Below are positions 59,443-64,000 of a stretch of 64,000 nucleotides of DNA, piece by piece. The position numbers were made by a program, and so were the translations under genes. This DNA comes from Anticarsia gemmatalis (taxonomy: Eukaryota > Arthropoda > Insecta > Lepidoptera > Erebidae): contig NC_134769.1 of the NCBI RefSeq assembly GCF_050436995.1, forward strand, positions 4,898,001-4,962,000, given 5' to 3'. Position 1 is the first letter of the stretch, and each line of letters opens with the position of its first letter. Below the pieces are notes generated by a model. The model saw nothing but the letters and a program-made list of their open reading frames with translations, was not told the DNA's origin and did no database searches.

Positions 59443-59706
59443 TCTATACTAATATTATAAAGCTGAAGAGTTTGTTTGTTTGATTGATTGTTTGTTTGTT
59501 TAAACGCGCTAATCTCAGAACCTACTAGTCTGATTTGAAAAAATCTTTCAGTGTTAGATAGTCCATTTATCGAGGAAGGCTATAAGCTATATAAACACGC
59601 TACGACCAATAGGAGCAGAGTAGCAATAAAAAATGTTACAAAAACGGGGAAAATCTTAACCCATTCTCTCTTATGTGACGCAAGCGAAGTTGCGCGGGTC
59701 AGCTAG
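59443..59706 (+). mobile_element. Non-autonomous Helitron-like element
   Basis: Begins TCTATACTAATATTATAAAG after A at 59442. It ends with the gcaagcgaagttgc hairpin, cgcgggtcag and CTAG (59703-59706) before T. It is close to the family consensus, as judged from the six copies here. Confidence 0.8.
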
Positions 59707-62700
59707 TTGAGTATATATGTACGTACCAAAAAGATTTTTGTTGCCAAAGGATGTTTAAAATTGCACTTCAGTATTCACAAATTTCTCTTTCGAAACTGCA
59801 GATGCAAATGAATGCAAATAGTATTAGCTAGATTCACGATCAATACAAAGAGTTGAAATGATAAAGTATCAAATTCTTTGTGATGTTTATCAAATTCTTT
59901 AAGATTTATTGCAACGATTGTTCTCACAGCTAATTAATTCATTGCTTGGAAAATAAATTGTTTTTGAAATGTTCATTAGTATTTTTGCAAGAGAAATTAT
60001 GTAAATGGCCCTGTTTATTGCAAATGGTATACAATTGAATAGAATGAATTTAATTTTCGAAATTAAATTGAATTTTAGAATATTGTTTGTTTTTTAGAAG
60101 ATAATAAAATGATGGAAGAAATAAATGAAATGTTTACTAATTACCTTGTTATTTGAAAAATAATTAGGTGTCAAAAATAGCCCGAATTGCTTCGAGAAAA
60201 GGATGTTACGGCCGTGCCGCTTTTTTTTGCTCGACTTGCGGGGGCACTTCCGTGCCCCCAGATATAAACCTTAGTTTTTGTTACTAATTAGACATAGTTC
60301 ATAATGACAAAAGCTAAATAAATAAGAGATATTTCATAAAACAGAAATATGTATGATATAAGTTATTATTCTAAGTTAAAATCATTTACGTAGAAGTACC
60401 GGGAATATAACGAAATATAACAATCAAAGTACCTACCTAGTAGACCGTAGAAGCCGTTAAAAATAACCAATCCGTTTTCTTATAAGACCACACTACACGA
60501 ATTCAGAACCAGCTCCTTTTGAAGCCGCTTAAAACAAATTATGTCTTCTATCGGCACTTATATTTTCAAAAATCACAACACTTGACTTTTTAAACAATAC
60601 ACAAGTAGATATGAGTCTGTCTGCCTGTATGTATGTATGTTCATGTGTCTGTCTGTATGTATGTGTGTATGAGAGAGACTCAATTGGTTTTCAATTCCGC
60701 CGGCATGCATATGTAAACAGTTCAGTTAAGGGCAAGCGATTCACGATTCAATTACTTTCATTGAAGTACTTATAACAACGTTTTAAATTGTTGGTTTCTG
60801 CTCAGACAAAATTTTCTTCAAATAAACCATTTTCTTCTTTTAGGTTCCCTATTCGGCTATTAATGTCCATTTACTCGTTCTACGATGATCAAGCAATTAA
60901 GTTCTCTTGTTTTTAAATATTACATTCCATTTTTGCTTAAGTTATAAAATTATGGAAATATATCCAAGTCCATCAAATTCAGTAAATCTAACTCGTATGT
61001 AGAGACCGTCAGCAACATGTCTTAATGTGAACTACTGGACTAACAGATGTCTGAAACCAACTAATACGACTAAGGATCGAGTTTGCCCGGATTCAGACAT
61101 AGAAAGATCGTTGGCAGAGTCAGAAGGAGTCAGCAATTAAAATATGGATTCAAGAGAGAAGAGAGATTTAAACAAAAAATAGTAATACAGGGAGAAAGAC
61201 GATAGAAAAGTTTCATATAAAGTGACTATAGTTTCCTAAGAAAAACTCCGTAAGTGCTGGTTGAGTCGTTAGTTGCCATATCGTTAGGTTTAATGCCTCT
61301 ATGGCACTGATTATATGTGTTCCGCCGAGTTTCATCTAATGAAATCTATCGAGTGCAAAATTAACTCGGTTATTCTATCTTTCTATGTAAGATTTCATGT
61401 GATATAAGACAATTTAAGTTCAAAGATAACAAAAATAACGATATTATTAACATGGCTCTGGCTTTTGGTAACTCAACTCGTATTAAGTAGAGATCAAATG
61501 CTGCGATGAATTTACAGACACAATAGGCTCGTAGGTATCCCAAATATTACTTGTGCACTTTGTTTCTTTGAAGAAGAAATCGAAGCCATGACGAATCCGA
61601 TGCTGGCTAGAAAAACGAGTATAAATGACTGGCTCTCAAAGGGATTCTTAAAATACCCTGGAAATTGAAATGATACACAAAATATGCTAGATGATAATAT
61701 AATATGGTACCAATACTTCCCGCGACACAAAACATGGTTTTATTTCAGCCACCTATGCTTACATCTTCAGGTAAAATAGGCGTGACGTTATAAATAAGAT
61801 TTTTTTGTAAATTACAATATTATATATAGTGGATGTAGGTGTAATGTAACTCAGCTGCAATGTGTAATCCTTCTCTCAAACATGTCACTAACCCAAGCAC
61901 GACAAATATTTGCAGTGTGCAACTATTCCAGCACTAAGCTTAGTAAAGGGTTCTTAGCATATAAATTGATGGAAAGATCAATACTATAGTTATATAATGT
62001 ACTAGTAATTTGGATTACGAGTAGCTAAAAGAACATATAAAAAGTTTATCATAAAATTTATTTAACATAATTCACTTTATCTGTGGTTAAAGATCAATTT
62101 AAGGACAAAGTAAGTTTAAGTTAATTTGGGTTTTTTTAACTGGTACAACAAAAGGCATTATTTTCAAAATGTATAATGCACTTTTTAGTCTGTTTGTTAA
62201 TGAGTACATTTTTAAATCTTATTTAATTACTTCTTTTATAAAAATAATAGATAAACCTAAAGGAATGATTTCGATTTTTCACAAACAAGACTAGCTTGCC
62301 CCTTCTTTATTTGCAACCATTAATTTGTAAAATCGCTGACAATCGAATACCTTTAAACTTACAATATTTTATTTAAAAAATATCGACATAAAACCTCTTA
62401 CAATATCCATACATTGTCCTGACATCTGTACTAGCCGAAGCTGTGTTATAGATACAGTATCTTTACCCTTATTTAAGAACATAACATTGTATTGTTTTAA
62501 AAAAAAGAGCATTAACAAAATTAAACTACAACGTGTGTTTGTGCGTTGCAAAATAAAAAAAATATACCCTTACATTTTCACAATTTCAAAAGGTACATAT
62601 TCAAATCGAGAAGGGTTTCCCCTTAACGAGAGCAAATCGAACGGGTTCGAAGGAAAACGAGTTATCGGGTCTACTTATGCCAAATTAATAGTTTTTACTG

Positions 62701-64000
62701 GCATTTTCCAAATGTACTGGTATTCAGCACATATCACCTGAGCCGGGGAACGGCTTTAAGTCTCGGCCTTGAAACGGCTTGGAAATTATGGTGTTTGAAC
62801 TTAGGAAGGTTTATTAAGGTCTTGCTAAATCGATTTGGTGGAATTTAGTATTGAGCGTTTTTGAGGTTGTAAAAATTTATGTCTAATTTGAAGTTATTTC
62901 GATGTAAATGCAGACGATTTTTTTTACACATCGAAATTCCTAAATAGGTACTAAAAATATTTTTAATCATTCTACATTGGTGTTTGAGGACAGTAAAAAA
63001 AATACCACATTTATAGAAATTAATGCATCAAAAAATTTAAAAAAGAATAGTTTTGAGTGCTGTATAGATTAGAAAAAATACGGTACATGGAAAATTATAT
63101 TAACTAATTGTCAGAAATAAACATGCTTTTATTTTAGTTTCATAAATTAAAGTATTTTTAATATGTCTTCCATCCTGTATATTTTTAACTTAAATGTTGA
63201 ATAATTGCTATAGATTCATTTTAAAGCATCATCGCAACATATATTTAAAAAAACCCTTTAAAAAGTGACGCAAAAAATGCTAAAACACCACAATCTCGCT
63301 CCAATAACTGTGGCTATAACCTTTTGACGGTACCTTTAAAAACAAACCCGATTTTCAATTAAAATAGGATTCCCGTAGCCCTGAAAGAAGGGCGGGAAAT
63401 TAATTAAATTACTGGAACCCAAACAGATGGTTAATAAAATTGATTCTGGATAAATGCTGTATAAAATGCTGGAAGAGACAGATTTTTTCTTGTTAACGCA
63501 GTTTGAGAAATTTGTTCTTTGAATTACTTTCAGTTTTAGGCTTTTAGGGCTGTAGTAGCCAGACATTGTAAAAGAAGCTGAAATTAAATGTTAATTTATT
63601 CGAAAATATAAGATGAATTGCACTACTTTTGGTGAGCGGTGGTGAGAGGTGTTAAAGGGCGAAAATCGACTTAAAGATTGCTTTGTCAGTCCGTTTTTAC
63701 CAAAGTAAATCATTTGGCTGGTAACATTTGGCTATCCATTGTCGCTGTAAAAATCCCAAAAAATTAACAGACCTAAATATTTTTAGCAAATTGTATTCAA
63801 TCGGTTTAATAGCTATTTAACATCTTCGAACCAGAAACTATAGTAAATACATATAATCGAATTACTTATCCTTCCAGTAAATCCGGATATCCGTGTCCAA
63901 ACAAGGTTAACATTTAGCAGGCGGGTCAATAATTTGTAGGCTCTATCTAGGTAACGGCAATGAGGATTTTTATAGCCAATTTCACAGTCTGAAACCTTCG
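59707..64000. other. Non-coding stretch to the window end
   Basis: AT-rich sequence with a (tctg/tatg)n microsatellite near 60615-60672 and an 8-bp GC hairpin at 60240-60259 (gggggcac, loop ttcc). Open frames here have no recognisable protein content, and I see no gene. Confidence 0.45.

Overview
The window is nuclear DNA from an animal, almost certainly a lepidopteran insect (moth or butterfly). It is AT-rich and gene-poor, with short GC-richer exons separated by long introns. It holds a typical insect beta-tubulin and several repeat classes that I know from lepidopteran genomes: A|T-inserted Helitron-like elements, 5S-rRNA-headed and tRNA-headed SINEs, and RTE-type 3' tails. Species cannot be read from the sequence.

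Two host genes can be supported, both on the minus strand. The first is a GDNF-receptor-like (Gfrl-type) cysteine-rich protein. Four internal exons (35036-35158, 10258-10428, 9139-9283, 7415-7542) have canonical splice sites and matching phases at every junction, and together read as alternating cysteine-rich GDNF-receptor repeats. A possible signal-peptide exon lies at 39369-39482. The 3' end of the gene is not seen. The second is a complete two-exon, 447-residue beta-tubulin (40870-42513). It lies 3 kb upstream of the candidate signal exon, on the same strand.

The 24.6 kb between the Gfrl exons at 35036 and 10428 carries a 5.9-kb BEL/Pao LTR retrotransposon (18186-24091) in the opposite orientation. 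Its 183-bp LTRs look identical, its target duplication AGTTT is perfect, and its coding region is split inside the reverse transcriptase by a frame break. The insertion is young but probably not autonomous.

The rest is intron or intergenic DNA with many mobile-element copies. The most unusual is a 1122-bp element (39536-40657). It has 171/173-bp inverted termini made of about ten copies of a 16-bp motif, a perfect 8-bp target duplication, a 139-codon remnant resembling the C-terminal part of a MULE-type transposase, and an internal 51-bp inverted copy of part of that remnant. A second unusual structure is a MITE whose right end has expanded into six 71-bp tandem units (3622-4157); an unexpanded sister copy lies at 5847-6042. 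Six copies of one Helitron-like family, two of another, five 5S-headed SINE copies, two tRNA-headed SINEs and several small palindromic MITEs account for much of what else can be recognised. Most of the 60-130 codon open frames in the window look like chance frames and were left out.
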